A stretch of 45,284 nucleotides of DNA, taken from NCBI GenBank assembly GCA_964568735.1, contig CAZMRF010000038.1, positions 1 through 45,284 of the forward strand. The letters run 5' to 3'. Below are positions 23,887 through 32,021 of this stretch, one piece after another (position 1 is the stretch's first letter; each line of letters starts with the position of its first letter). The position numbers and the translations under genes are program-made. Under the pieces are notes generated by a model, which saw nothing but the letters and a program-made list of their open reading frames with translations, did not search any database and was not told the origin of the DNA. Source of the DNA: CAZMRF01 sp964568735. Lineage in GTDB: Bacteria > Acidobacteriota > Polarisedimenticolia > JACPZX01.

Positions 23887-24950
23887 GCCCCGTGAGAGAG
23901 CCCGGCGTCTCCCGGAACGGATCCCCGGCGGAAGACGACTCCGTGGCCCGTCTGATCCGCCTCGCCGGCCGTCGCGAGCCTCCGGACCCCGATCGCGCTG
24001 CGCGCGTCCGCGCGGCGCTCCATACCCACTGGAGCGGAGAGGTGCGCAGGCGAAGGCGGACGCGCATGATCTGGTACGGGTCAGCGGCCGCGGCGGCCGC
24101 CGCCTCCCTGGCCGCGTGGCTCTTCATCCCTTCCACCCTCCGCGAGCCGGCTCCCCTCTCACCTGTTCGCGGGCCCTCCCTGGTCGTGGAGTCCGTCCTC
24201 GGGACTGCGAGGGCCATGCCCTCCGGCTCCCGTGAGTCGGGATCCGGCCCGATGCTGCGGCAAGGCGCCCGCGTCTCGGAGGGTGAGGCTGTCATCACGG
24301 GCGCGGACGGGCGCCTGGCGCTCGCGTCGAGCGACGGGCCTGCCGTCCGCCTGGACGTGGAGACGACTCTCCGCCTCCTGCCCGGATCGGTCATCGCCCT
24401 GGATCGCGGCACGCTCTATCTCGACACCGGCCCCTCAGGCGCGGCGCACGGAAGCCCCCTCGTCATCGAGACCCCCTTCGGCCGTATACTGCACGTGGGC
24501 ACGCAGCTCGAGGCGCGCGTGCGTGACGGGACCTTGCGCGTGCGTGTGCGGGAGGGGGCGGCCCGGCTCGAGGGCAGGAGCGCCTCGCGCCTCGTGACGC
24601 AGGGCTCCCAGCTCGATCTGGACGGGGCTGGGAATCTCTCCACGGTACCGGTGCTGCTCTCCGGCGCCGAGTGGAGCTGGATCGAAACCGTGACGCGCAT
24701 GCCCGAAGTCGAGGGCAGGACCCTGAGGACCTTTCTGGACTGGGTGGTGCGGGAGAAGGGTTGGCGGCTCGGATTCGCCGACGAGGAGACCGAACGCTCC
24801 GCCGGGCGGATTCTCCTGAGCGGATCGGTCGAGGGGCTGACCATCGAGCAGGGGCTCGACGCCGTCCTTCCCACATGCGGGATGACCCGCGATCTCGAGG
24901 AAGCCCTTCTCGTCATCCGGGCGGCCCCGGCGGCGCGGGGAGGGGAATGA
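23883..24950 (+). CDS. FecR-family transmembrane anti-sigma regulator
   Basis: From the ATG at 23883 (overlapping the sigma stop) the product has 355 residues. The cytoplasmic N-terminus (1-60) should bind the sigma factor, a single membrane helix follows RRRRRTR (about 62-83, WYGSAAAAAAASLAAWLFI), and the FecR periplasmic domain runs from about 95 to 240 (LRQGARVSEGEAVITGADGR, then ETPFGRILHVGTQLEARV). The C-terminus (about 275-345, RTLRTFLDWVVREKGWRLGF through EQGLDAVLPTCGM) has the pattern of an STN/secretin-like short domain, matching the N-terminal domain of the receptor next to it. The stop overlaps the receptor start as ATGA. Its regulated proteolysis or contact with the receptor would control the upstream sigma factor. 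Confidence 0.85.
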   Translation: MSPVREPGVSRNGSPAEDDSVARLIRLAGRREPPDPDRAARVRAALHTHWSGEVRRRRRTRMIWYGSAAAAAAASLAAWLFIPSTLREPAPLSPVRGPSLVVESVLGTARAMPSGSRESGSGPMLRQGARVSEGEAVITGADGRLALASSDGPAVRLDVETTLRLLPGSVIALDRGTLYLDTGPSGAAHGSPLVIETPFGRILHVGTQLEARVRDGTLRVRVREGAARLEGRSASRLVTQGSQLDLDGAGNLSTVPVLLSGAEWSWIETVTRMPEVEGRTLRTFLDWVVREKGWRLGFADEETERSAGRILLSGSVEGLTIEQGLDAVLPTCGMTRDLEEALLVIRAAPAARGGE

Positions 24951-27370
24951 AGCCGGGGGCCTTGCGAAGCCTGGCGGCTCGAGGGCCGGCGCTGCTCGCG
25001 ATCCTCGCCGTGGCCATCATCGCCGGGGGTGCGGAGCTTTCGAAAGCTGCCGAGACGCCGCACTGGTCGGGGATGCTCCTGCGACGCGCGCTCGACGAGC
25101 TGCGCTCCATGGGGCTGGACATCATCTACAGCAGCGATCTGGTCCGGCCCTCCATGTGGGTCACCACAGAGCCCCGGGCTACCGATCCGAAGAAGCTCCT
25201 CGACGAGATGCTCGCTCCGCACGGCCTGGCTTCGCTTCCGGGTCCCGGCGGCCACATCCTGATCGTCCGCGCCCCCGAGAAGGACGACCACCGCGCGATG
25301 GAGCCTGATGCCCGCGAACCCGAGCCCTCGGACAGCGTGGTCCTCGACGTCGTCGAATCGGTGGTGGTCTTCGCCGACGAGGGCCTGCCTCGCGGCGAAG
25401 GGCCCGCGCACCGCGAGAGTCTGCTGGGCCGGGAGATCTCCTCGGTGCCGTCGATCGCGTCGGATCCGCTCCTTTCATTCGGCTCGATGCCGGGCATACA
25501 CCGCGACGATGCCTCGGCAGGCCTTCACGTCCGCGGCGGTGCCGCGAACGAATCGCTCATCCTCCTCGATGGACTGGAGATCTACGAGCCCTTCCATCTC
25601 AAGGAGCCGCAGGGGCTCTTCAGCATCGTGGACGGGGAGTCCGTGGAGCGGCTGACGGTCCTCGGGGTGGGCTTTCCCGCAGAATACGGTGGCCGGATGA
25701 GCGGCGTGATCGACCTCGTCTCCGCCGATCCCTCGGGCAACCCCGAGACGGCCCTTTCCCTGGGCTCGGAAGGCGCACGCGCCGCCGCCTCCGGGCCTCT
25801 CCCCCTGGAGGGAGGCCGGTGGCTCCTCTCGGCGCGGGAAGGCTTCCCCGACGAGTCCCTCGAGGCGACCGGCGCGGGCGGGGGCCAGCATCACAGCTTC
25901 TACGATCTCTTCGGGAAGGCGGCCTTCGACGTTGGCGCGCGCAGCAATCTCACCTTCACCTTTCTCGGCGCCGTGGACGACCCGGCGGGCGCCACCGGCG
26001 CATCTATCCCCGATGACGACGATGGGGTTGCCCGCCCCCTGCGCACCAGCTCCGCGTACGCGTGGGTGACCCTCGGCACGGCCTGGTCCTCGCGCCTCCA
26101 CTCGAGGACGATCCTGTCGGGCGCGGCGCTCTCGGATCAGAGAGTCATCTCCGGGACCGAGGAGTCCCGCCTGGAGGAGGCACGCTCGACGAATCTCCTG
26201 GGGATCAAGCAGGACTGGGCTCGCGACGGAGATCGGCACCTCTTCAAGTGGGGAGCGGATCTGAAGTTCCTCCAGGGTGACTACGGCTACCGGACGGCGG
26301 GAGAGGATCCGGAGGTCGAGGCGGAGAACGAAGCGGAGCTTGAATCGGCCACGGCCTCCTCCGTCGTGCTCGCCAACCTGCATGGAGGCGCCTCGACACC
26401 CCTCTCGGGATCCGATCTCGCCCTCTATGCCACCGACGTGATCCGCCTCACTGCCCGCTTCGAGGTGGAGGCCGGCCTTCGATGGAGCCAGGTGAGCTGG
26501 GTCGGTTCCGCCGGCTCGATGCTGGATCCCCGGATCGGCCTCGCCTGGAAGGTGGGAAGCGCGAGCACGATCCGGACCGGCTGGGGGATCTACCACCAGC
26601 CGCAGAGGATCGACGAGGTCGATCTCCAGGGAGGGATCGGCGGCTTCCATCCCTCACAGAGGGCCGAGCACCGGTTCATCTCCTTCGATCACGACACGGC
26701 GCGGGGCCTGCATCTCGGCGCGGTGCTCTATGACAAGAAGATCTCCGCGCTCGCGCCGCGCTACGAGATCCTCCACGACCCTCACGGACTCTTCGCCGGA
26801 GCCGGGGACGACCTCGTCCTCATCGAGCCCGAGGCCGCGCGAGCCCGGGGCCTCGAGGTCACGCTGCGTGGCATCGCCCGCGAGAAGCTGGGATGGTGGG
26901 CCGCGGCGGGTGCTGCCTCCACGGAAGAGAGCCTGGGAGGCGCCTGGGCACCCCGGAGCTGGGATCAGGTGTACACGCTGGGCTGGGGCGTGAATCTGAG
27001 CCCCTATCCGCAGTGGGAGATCGCCCTATCGGGCAGTCACCATTCGGGCCACCCCTCGGCGCCTCTCGAGGTGGAGATCGTGACGGGCTCGGGCGGGCAG
27101 GAGGAGATCGTCGCCTCTCCGTCGGGATCCAGCGCTTCGAACTTCCCCGCCTACCACCGCCTCGACTTGCGGATATCCCGCTCCTTCACGGCGGGCGCGT
27201 CGGAGGTGGAGGTGTTTGCCGGAGCGGCCAATCTCCTCGACCGGGACAATGTCTGCTGCGCCGCCAGCTCCGGCTTCGAGCTTCTAGAGAACGGAAGCGT
27301 CGTGGCCGACTCCGATGAGCGGGCCGGCCTCGCGCGGCTCTTCTTCTACGGCATCCGCTGGCGCCGCTGA
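24947..27370 (+). CDS. TonB-dependent outer-membrane receptor/transducer with N-terminal STN domain
   Basis: The ATG at 24947 has AGGGGA directly upstream and overlaps the FecR stop. The 807-residue protein has a signal peptide (ALLAILAVAIIAGGAE), an STN domain (about 38-110: LLRRALDELRSMGLDIIYSS to PGGHILIVRAP), a plug domain (about 150-255: SFGSMPGIHRDDASAGLHVR, then NESLILLDGLEIYEPFHL and PAEYGGRMSGVIDLV) and a 22-strand-type barrel to the end. The STN domain marks it as a transducer that signals to FecR. Barrel length is on the short side. The ligand is unknown; no siderophore or cobalamin gene is nearby. A lone Cys pair (DNVCCAASSG) lies close to the C-terminus. The gene ends 12 bp from the convergent ApbE gene. 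Confidence 0.88.
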   Translation: MKPGALRSLAARGPALLAILAVAIIAGGAELSKAAETPHWSGMLLRRALDELRSMGLDIIYSSDLVRPSMWVTTEPRATDPKKLLDEMLAPHGLASLPGPGGHILIVRAPEKDDHRAMEPDAREPEPSDSVVLDVVESVVVFADEGLPRGEGPAHRESLLGREISSVPSIASDPLLSFGSMPGIHRDDASAGLHVRGGAANESLILLDGLEIYEPFHLKEPQGLFSIVDGESVERLTVLGVGFPAEYGGRMSGVIDLVSADPSGNPETALSLGSEGARAAASGPLPLEGGRWLLSAREGFPDESLEATGAGGGQHHSFYDLFGKAAFDVGARSNLTFTFLGAVDDPAGATGASIPDDDDGVARPLRTSSAYAWVTLGTAWSSRLHSRTILSGAALSDQRVISGTEESRLEEARSTNLLGIKQDWARDGDRHLFKWGADLKFLQGDYGYRTAGEDPEVEAENEAELESATASSVVLANLHGGASTPLSGSDLALYATDVIRLTARFEVEAGLRWSQVSWVGSAGSMLDPRIGLAWKVGSASTIRTGWGIYHQPQRIDEVDLQGGIGGFHPSQRAEHRFISFDHDTARGLHLGAVLYDKKISALAPRYEILHDPHGLFAGAGDDLVLIEPEAARARGLEVTLRGIAREKLGWWAAAGAASTEESLGGAWAPRSWDQVYTLGWGVNLSPYPQWEIALSGSHHSGHPSAPLEVEIVTGSGGQEEIVASPSGSSASNFPAYHRLDLRISRSFTAGASEVEVFAGAANLLDRDNVCCAASSGFELLENGSVVADSDERAGLARLFFYGIRWRR

Positions 27371-27382
27371 CCCGGCGCGCGA

Positions 27383-28303
27383 TCACCGGGCGATCCAGAA
27401 GCGCTCTCCCTGGGCCTCGAGGAAATCCTCGGCCGACTCGCCCTGCAGCATTGCCAGCGTGGCGAGCATCCCGGCCTGAACGCAGGTGCCCGCGGCCACG
27501 GTGACCGAGCGCGGAACCCCGGCGACGGGCCACCCCGTCGTGGGATCCAGGATGTGCCCGTAGCGGACGCCGTCCTTGAGCAGGAAGCGCCGGGCGTCCC
27601 CGCTTGTGGCGAGCCCTCCCGAGACGAGACGGATGAGATGCACGGCCCCGGGCCGGCGCCCCTGCGGATCTTCGATCCCCACCCTCCACGGCTTCGATCC
27701 GCCGCGGGGGCGCGTCACGACGAGGTCGCCCCCGAAGTTGACGAGGCAGCTTCCGGGGAGCTCGCGGGCGGCGATCTGCGCCGATCGATCCACGGCGTAC
27801 TCCTTGCCGATGCCGCCCAGGTCGATCTCCATTCCAGGCTCCAGCCGGATCTCCGAGCCGTTCCATTCGACGCGATGCCACCCCACGAAGGCCAGCGCCT
27901 CCCGTACCGCCTCCGGCGCCGGAAGCCTGTCGCTGCCGTCGAAGGTCCAGGCGCGCCGGAGCGCCCCGGAGGTGACGTCGAACTTCCCCCCGCTCATCTC
28001 GTGGAGCTGCCGGGCGAAGTCGAGGAGCCGCGCCGTCTCCTCGTCCACGGAGACGGCGCGGCCCCTGCTCGAGTTGATGGCGTGGACGACGTTCCCCGTG
28101 AGGTACCGGCTGAACTTCGCCTCGATGCGCAGGGCCTCCGCGGCGACGATTGCCGTGATGCGCTTCGCATCACGGCGATCGTCGCTCTCCACCAGGACGT
28201 CGCAGGGTCCAGCCATGGCCCGGAAGGATCCCGTCCAGCACTCCCGAGAGCTGCTCAGGGTGATGGCGTGCTCCGCCTTGCGGGCGCTCGTCGCCGCGTG
28301 CAT
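27383..28303 (-). CDS. apbE: FAD:protein FMN transferase ApbE
   Basis: ApbE uses FAD to attach FMN covalently to Thr/Ser of extracytoplasmic redox proteins. The 306-residue product has all the family marks: SFRAMAGPCDVLVE near the start, EAKFSRYLTGNVVHAIN, GKFDVTSGALRRAW, the key IDLGGIGKEYAVDR, LVNFGGDLVV, ATSGDARRF and the magnesium-site YGHILDPTTGWPV. The start is ATG 28303, which overlaps the stop of the DUF3570 gene (ATGA); the frame is open further upstream only within that gene. There is no obvious signal peptide or lipobox, which is unusual because most ApbE proteins are exported; the N-terminus may be longer or the enzyme cytoplasmic. No FMN-bind (S/DGA[T/S]) target protein is visible in the window, so the substrate is open. 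Confidence 0.92.
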   Translation of the reverse strand: MHAATSARKAEHAITLSSSRECWTGSFRAMAGPCDVLVESDDRRDAKRITAIVAAEALRIEAKFSRYLTGNVVHAINSSRGRAVSVDEETARLLDFARQLHEMSGGKFDVTSGALRRAWTFDGSDRLPAPEAVREALAFVGWHRVEWNGSEIRLEPGMEIDLGGIGKEYAVDRSAQIAARELPGSCLVNFGGDLVVTRPRGGSKPWRVGIEDPQGRRPGAVHLIRLVSGGLATSGDARRFLLKDGVRYGHILDPTTGWPVAGVPRSVTVAAGTCVQAGMLATLAMLQGESAEDFLEAQGERFWIAR

Positions 28304-29712
28304 CAGAAGCTGTACCCGATCTGGAGGATCACGGAGTCCACGGCCGGGAACAGGTCGAACTCCCTGAGGGTGCCCACCTCGCTTCCCGGAGGGCTCGATC
28401 CCGACTGGGCGTAGTACTCCACTCGCACGCTCCACTCACGGTATTCGTCGAGAGGCAGCCCGTACTTGATGCCCGCGGTCCAGGCGTTCATCTCGCCGAG
28501 GCGGTAGTCGGCCGTCGCGTGCTGCGGCAGCTGGTCCCCCGCGAAGAGGACGCGCTGGTAGAAGTCCGCCGCGCTCTGCATGTAGTAGCGGAGATGGGGC
28601 TGGAAGTAGAAGCGCCCGGGCTGCCAGCGGTAGTTCAGCTCGAAGGTGTGCGACTGGATCCCCCAGTCGTCCGTCATGAACCTGTAGGAGCCGGCAATGA
28701 CGTCCCGCGACAGGTGGTGCCGGATCTCCCCGTAGAAGCCGTGCTTGGTTCGCGTGTCGGGCCGGCTCTCGAAAAGGTAGGTGTTCATGATCCCGTTGGG
28801 ATCGGGAAGAGGGTTCCCCGTCACGGGATCGACGACGCTCAGGACCTTGTAGGGATCCGTGAGGTAGCCCGTCGAGCGGCTGTAGGAATAGTTGAACATC
28901 CCCAGCGTCCTGGGGCTGAAGACCTGCGTGAAGCCGAGTAGGAGATCCGTGACCGTCTTGGTCTCGTCGCTGCCCACGTGGCTGGTTCCCGCCGGGGGAG
29001 GGATCGTCGCCGACAGGGACCAGGAATGCGCGGACGACCGTGTGTTCCTCGCAAGGCGATGGGCACTCTCGTTCTCGTCCTCGTCCTCGCTGGGCGGCCC
29101 CATGATCCCGAACGGGGCCGGGACTCCCCCGAGCGGCGAGATGCTGTCCCGGGCGAAAGCGAGCCCCGCGCTGAGCGTCGTGTTGTGCTGGTTGAAGTCC
29201 CTGGAGAGGCGCGCGTTCAGCCCCGTGGAGAGGTAATCCGTCTCGCTCGAGACAGCCAGTCCGTAGCCCGCACGCCACGCCGTCCCGAGGGGCTGGTCCC
29301 AGCTCGCGTCGAGGGCGATGCGGGCGTCGCTGAAGGTGGGATCGAGCGGGGTCTCACCCGGCTGTACCGTGTAGGCCTTCCCTCCGGAAGCGGAGGTGAA
29401 GGTCTGGGGTGTCGTGGCGGGGACGGCCCCGTTGGCCGACGAGCCCGTGAGAGTGTCGTAGACGAGACGCAGGGAGAGGCGGCGATCTCCGTCGAAGAGC
29501 CGGCGGATGACCGCGCTTGCGCTGAGATCCTGGATCCTGTCCTGCTCGCCGAAGTAGAGGACTCCCGTGTCGAAGAGCCAGCGCTTCGGCTCCTCGGTGA
29601 CGACGGAAGGCCCCGTCTCCGCCCGCAGGAGGGAGCAGGTCGCCATGGCGAGCGACGTGAGGATCGCCTTTCCGGGACGCGCCTCCCGCCGGCGCTTCCG
29701 CCTCAATTGCAT
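28303..29712 (-). CDS. DUF3570 outer-membrane beta-barrel-like protein
   Basis: The 469-residue protein is a DUF3570 member with a basic N-terminus and leader (AILTSLAMATCSLLRAE), then alternating amphipathic strands that end in an aromatic residue (final VILQIGYSF), as in outer-membrane barrels. Recognisable blocks are VRRL-type IRRLFDGDRRLSLRLVYDTL near residue 70, LDASWDQPLGTAWRAGYGLA, HHLSRDVIAGSYRFMTDDWG and RYYMQSAADFYQ. The ATG at 29712 is preferred over the GTG at 29718 because GGAGG is 9 nt upstream of the ATG. It overlaps the preceding thioredoxin-DUF4266 gene and the following apbE gene, so all three are translationally coupled. Family members of this kind are commonly encoded with ApbE and DUF4266; the exact function is unknown, possibly an outer-membrane conduit for a flavinylated redox system. 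Confidence 0.85.
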   Translation of the reverse strand: MQLRRKRRREARPGKAILTSLAMATCSLLRAETGPSVVTEEPKRWLFDTGVLYFGEQDRIQDLSASAVIRRLFDGDRRLSLRLVYDTLTGSSANGAVPATTPQTFTSASGGKAYTVQPGETPLDPTFSDARIALDASWDQPLGTAWRAGYGLAVSSETDYLSTGLNARLSRDFNQHNTTLSAGLAFARDSISPLGGVPAPFGIMGPPSEDEDENESAHRLARNTRSSAHSWSLSATIPPPAGTSHVGSDETKTVTDLLLGFTQVFSPRTLGMFNYSYSRSTGYLTDPYKVLSVVDPVTGNPLPDPNGIMNTYLFESRPDTRTKHGFYGEIRHHLSRDVIAGSYRFMTDDWGIQSHTFELNYRWQPGRFYFQPHLRYYMQSAADFYQRVLFAGDQLPQHATADYRLGEMNAWTAGIKYGLPLDEYREWSVRVEYYAQSGSSPPGSEVGTLREFDLFPAVDSVILQIGYSF

Positions 29713-30473
29713 CCGCACCCGCCTCCGCCGAAGCCGCGCCCCCCGCTGGAGGCTTCGCGGCTGAAGTAGATGTGGTCGTCGAAGGAGAGGTCGAGAGGTG
29801 CGCCGTCGAAGCGCATGGCCGGCCGGGCCAGGCAGGCCCGCTCCCAGGGGCGGGCGCCGATCTTTCCATCGCCGCTCTTCGCGCTTTGGTCCGGATCCGG
29901 AGCCTGTCCCTGGAGCTCCGCGTGCGCCGGAAGATCGTCCCGGGCTGGAGCCGATCCCTCCAGAGCCCCGTGCTTCGCGCCGGCGAGGAGATCCCGGATA
30001 TGCGCCTCGTAGGTGGCGGCGTCCTCATGACGGAAGCCCATGTGGCGGAAGGCTTCCGATCCGTTGCGGTCGAAGAGGATCGAGGCGGGCATGGATTCGA
30101 TCCCCCACTTCTCCGCCTGCCGCCCCTCGGGGTCGTAGAGGTACTCGAAGTCGAAGCGGCGGCCCTCGAGGAACCGATCGGCCGCACCACGATCCTGGTC
30201 GAGGTTGACGGTGACGACGACCAGCCCCTCGCTGCCGTAACGAGAGCGCATTTCCTCCATCCAGGGGAAGGACTCCCGGCACGGGCCGCACCAGGAGGCC
30301 CAGAAGTCGAGGAGAACCACCCGGCCCTTCCACCGCCCGATGTCCATGTCCCCGGCAGGGGAAGGGCCGGGCGCCTCACCGCCGGGTGCGTTCCCGGCCA
30401 CCGGCGATTCCATGAAGGAAAGGAGCGTCAGAATGCACAGCGCGAGCGGCGCGGCCCCTCGTACGAGACTCAT
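29703..30473 (-). CDS. Fusion of TlpA-like thioredoxin and DUF4266
   Basis: A 256-residue exported protein with two modules. After a leader (LALCILTLLSFMESPVAG) comes a TlpA/thioredoxin domain (about 40-165) with the redox motif WASWCGPCRESFP (C62, C65) and the cis-proline loop ESMPASILFDRNG. After a polar linker (about 170-203) the last 50 residues are a DUF4266 domain: ARPWERACLARPAMRF, DDHIYFSREAS and the Gly-rich ending GGGGCGCN. DUF4266 is normally a separate small lipoprotein, so the fusion directly links a thiol-disulfide protein to it, supporting a functional connection between the redox partner and the DUF3570/ApbE system downstream. The two terminal cysteines are candidates for reduction by the CGPC site. 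The stop lies inside the next gene (overlap), and no lipobox remains. Confidence 0.88.
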   Translation of the reverse strand: MSLVRGAAPLALCILTLLSFMESPVAGNAPGGEAPGPSPAGDMDIGRWKGRVVLLDFWASWCGPCRESFPWMEEMRSRYGSEGLVVVTVNLDQDRGAADRFLEGRRFDFEYLYDPEGRQAEKWGIESMPASILFDRNGSEAFRHMGFRHEDAATYEAHIRDLLAGAKHGALEGSAPARDDLPAHAELQGQAPDPDQSAKSGDGKIGARPWERACLARPAMRFDGAPLDLSFDDHIYFSREASSGGRGFGGGGCGCN

Positions 30474-30749
30474 CAGAGGTCCCTCCCGAGCCAGGAGCCG
30501 CTCCGCGATCCGTCTCGGAGACGCTCCTAACTCAGAGGGGCCTGAGCGGGACCAATCCTTCGCGCGAGGGTGCGCGTTCTTCGATTCGGGCGCTCCGGGA
30601 GGACACGGGCGACCGTTGAAGATCTCATCGGCAGGGCGGCTCCGCCGAATCGCGCCGGCGGAGCTCGTCGTGAAGGGATCGACGCTGAGAGGCGGCTGGC
30701 GCCTCGAAGGGGAAGGAGCCGGGAGGAACCTGCCCCGTGGATCCGGGTG

Positions 30750-31064
30750 TCAGTACCTTCCCCTGCCTCCCCGGCCTCCACGATCATCGTCGCGGCGGCC
30801 GCCTCCGCCTCCGCCGCCAGCCGGGCGCGGGCGGGCCTCGTTGACGTTCATCGCACGCCCCTTCATGTCCTTCCCGTTCAGGGAGCGCACGGCGGTGTCC
30901 GCTTCGGCCTTGTTCGCCATCTCAACGAAGCCGAATCCCCTCGACTCGCCGCTGAACTTGTCCTTGATGACCGAGGCGGACTTGACCTCGCCGAATGCCT
31001 CGAATGCCGTCCTCAGGTCGTTGTCGTTGACCTCGTAGGACAGGTTACCGACGTAGATGTTCAT
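30750..31064 (-). CDS. RRM-domain RNA-binding protein
   Basis: The 104-residue protein has one RNA-recognition motif with RNP2 (MNIYVGNLSYEVNDNDL) and RNP1 (RGFGFVEM), followed by a Gly/Arg/Asp-rich tail (RPRPAGGGGGGGRRDDDRGG). Such single-RRM glycine-rich proteins are common in cyanobacteria, acidobacteria and other phyla, and in cyanobacteria are cold-induced RNA chaperones; the role here is inferred to be RNA binding in stress. The ATG at 31064 is fixed by AGGAGA 6-11 nt upstream, which discards a long upstream open frame. The leader between this start and the small basic-protein gene is about 184 nt. Confidence 0.93.
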   Translation of the reverse strand: MNIYVGNLSYEVNDNDLRTAFEAFGEVKSASVIKDKFSGESRGFGFVEMANKAEADTAVRSLNGKDMKGRAMNVNEARPRPAGGGGGGGRRDDDRGGRGGRGRY

Positions 31065-31173
31065 CCCGATTCTCCTCGCGGCCTCGTCCGTGCTCAACCG
31101 GCGTGCAGTACGCCCTGGATCCCCGAACCAATGCCGCCGAAACCTGCTCTCGAAACATCCTCTTCTCTCGCAC

Positions 31174-31193
31174 GGGCCCCCTCCAGGGGGCCC
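31174..31193. other. Perfect 8-bp GC hairpin downstream of the small basic-protein gene
   Basis: GGGCCCCC (31174-31181), loop TCCA, GGGGGCCC (31186-31193). Reading the - strand it lies 55 nt after the stop of the small basic-protein gene and 110 nt upstream of the RRM start. There is no T-run, so it could be a weak or Rho-dependent terminator or a structure in the RRM leader. Confidence 0.45.
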
Positions 31194-31248
31194 TCCCCGA
31201 AGGGTCGCGGGATCGATAGGCTGAAGCTGCTGCCTGGCGAAGGAACTC

Positions 31249-31449
31249 TCAATACCTCGCCGGCTGCGGCCCCGGCACCACACCGGCGATGTCCGGATCC
31301 GCTTCCTGCTCGCGAGGTGGATTCGTGTCACCCCGCTGCCGGCGTTCTTCCTTGCGCTCGGCGCGCCGTGCATCCTTCTTCTCTCTCCTGGCGAGGCGTT
31401 GCGCTTCCTTCTGACGCTTCGTCCGAGTCGGTCGGCCTGTCTGTGCCAC
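31249..31449 (-). CDS. Small highly basic protein of unknown function
   Basis: A 66-residue product starting at GTG 31449, with GGAGG 4 nt upstream (31458-31454). The sequence is almost entirely charged: AQTGRPTRTKRQKEAQRLAR, then EKKDARRAERKEERR, then an acidic end DPDIAGVVPGPQPARY. I recall similar short proteins ending in 'DPDIA.IVPGPQP' from several GC-rich bacteria, but no function. The basic helix would suit nucleic-acid or ribosome binding. Codon use and a good Shine-Dalgarno support that it is expressed. Frames open upstream to 31596 lack a start signal and are left out. Confidence 0.6.
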   Translation of the reverse strand: MAQTGRPTRTKRQKEAQRLARREKKDARRAERKEERRQRGDTNPPREQEADPDIAGVVPGPQPARY

Positions 31450-31816
31450 CCAGCCTCCTAGTGATATTCGACCCGCAGTGTATCGGATATCCCGGGGAAA
31501 AGCAGCGAGGCACGGGGGCCAGGGGCCTCTCTCCCCGGCCCGCAGCGGGCCGCGTGGGAAGAGGCCGCCGGGCGACCTCGGGGGCCCCTCCCGCAAGCGC
31601 GTTGGCTACCCGCCCGAGTGGCCGCACGGGATGGCCCCTCCGGACGGGATCCCGGTGGCCCCGGAGCGTCTTTGGTGGTATTCATCCGCCTGCAGGGAGG
31701 CTGACACGGCTTCCCGAGTCGCGGAGAGAGTCGCGGCGACCCGCGGGCCCGGTATCGGCGGCCGGGCATCGTGGTTGAGGGCGAGTCTGGAATCGGCCCG
31801 GGAGCGGCTTCGCCGG
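31450..31816. other. Non-coding stretch between the small basic-protein gene and the leader of the secreted beta-sandwich gene
   Basis: I see no supported gene here. Open frames are arginine/proline-rich shadow translations. A short CGGC-TTC-GCCG hairpin lies at about 31806-31816, just before the ribosome-binding-like element that follows. Confidence 0.4.
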
Positions 31817-31817
31817 A

Positions 31818-31830
31818 AAAGGAGGTGATC
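31818..31830 (+). promoter_or_regulatory. Extended Shine-Dalgarno fully complementary to the 16S rRNA 3' end
   Basis: The sequence AAAGGAGGTGATCCAG covering 31818-31833 is the reverse complement of the typical bacterial 16S 3' end. Most natural Shine-Dalgarno sequences pair over 4-7 nt, so this is exceptional. The GTG of a 14-codon ORF lies 7 nt after the GGAGG core, which is ideal spacing. Confidence 0.6.
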
Positions 31831-31832
31831 CA

Positions 31833-31877
31833 GTGTTAGGAGACAAATCTGCGGCTGGTGAGGTGGCGTCGTCCTAG
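31833..31877 (+). CDS. Possible 14-residue leader peptide
   Basis: GTG at 31833 opens MLGDKSAAGEVASS and ends at TAG (31875-31877). It is placed correctly behind the extended Shine-Dalgarno. It could be a real regulatory leader peptide or a chance frame; the peptide has no run of a single amino acid to suggest classical amino-acid attenuation. It is upstream of a terminator-like hairpin and the secreted beta-sandwich gene. Confidence 0.35.
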   Translation: MLGDKSAAGEVASS

Positions 31878-31980
31878 CGGATGCACTTCCACTTCGGCGA
31901 TCTGCGAGCCGCCGCCAGGCGTCCTCCAGCGCCACCGACCCCGGGAGCGCAGCTGCCGCAGCTGTCGGGCCGCTCCGAGG

Positions 31981-32001
31981 CCCCGCCCCCGGGGTTTTCT
32001 T
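31981..32001 (+). terminator. Intrinsic terminator-like hairpin in the leader of the secreted beta-sandwich gene
   Basis: CCCCG (31981-31985), a CCCC loop, CGGGG (31990-31994), then TTTTCTTCT. It lies only about 20 nt before the ATG at 32022. With the leader ORF upstream this is the layout of transcription attenuation. Confidence 0.45.
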
Positions 32002-32021
32002 CTCTACGAGCTGAGGTCTCT

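Noticed and set aside
31817..31833. End of a 16S rRNA gene on the - strand
   Set aside because: The 16-nt match to the 16S 3' end is exact, but the flanks do not continue as 16S (no conserved GTAACAAGGTA block), so there is no rRNA gene.
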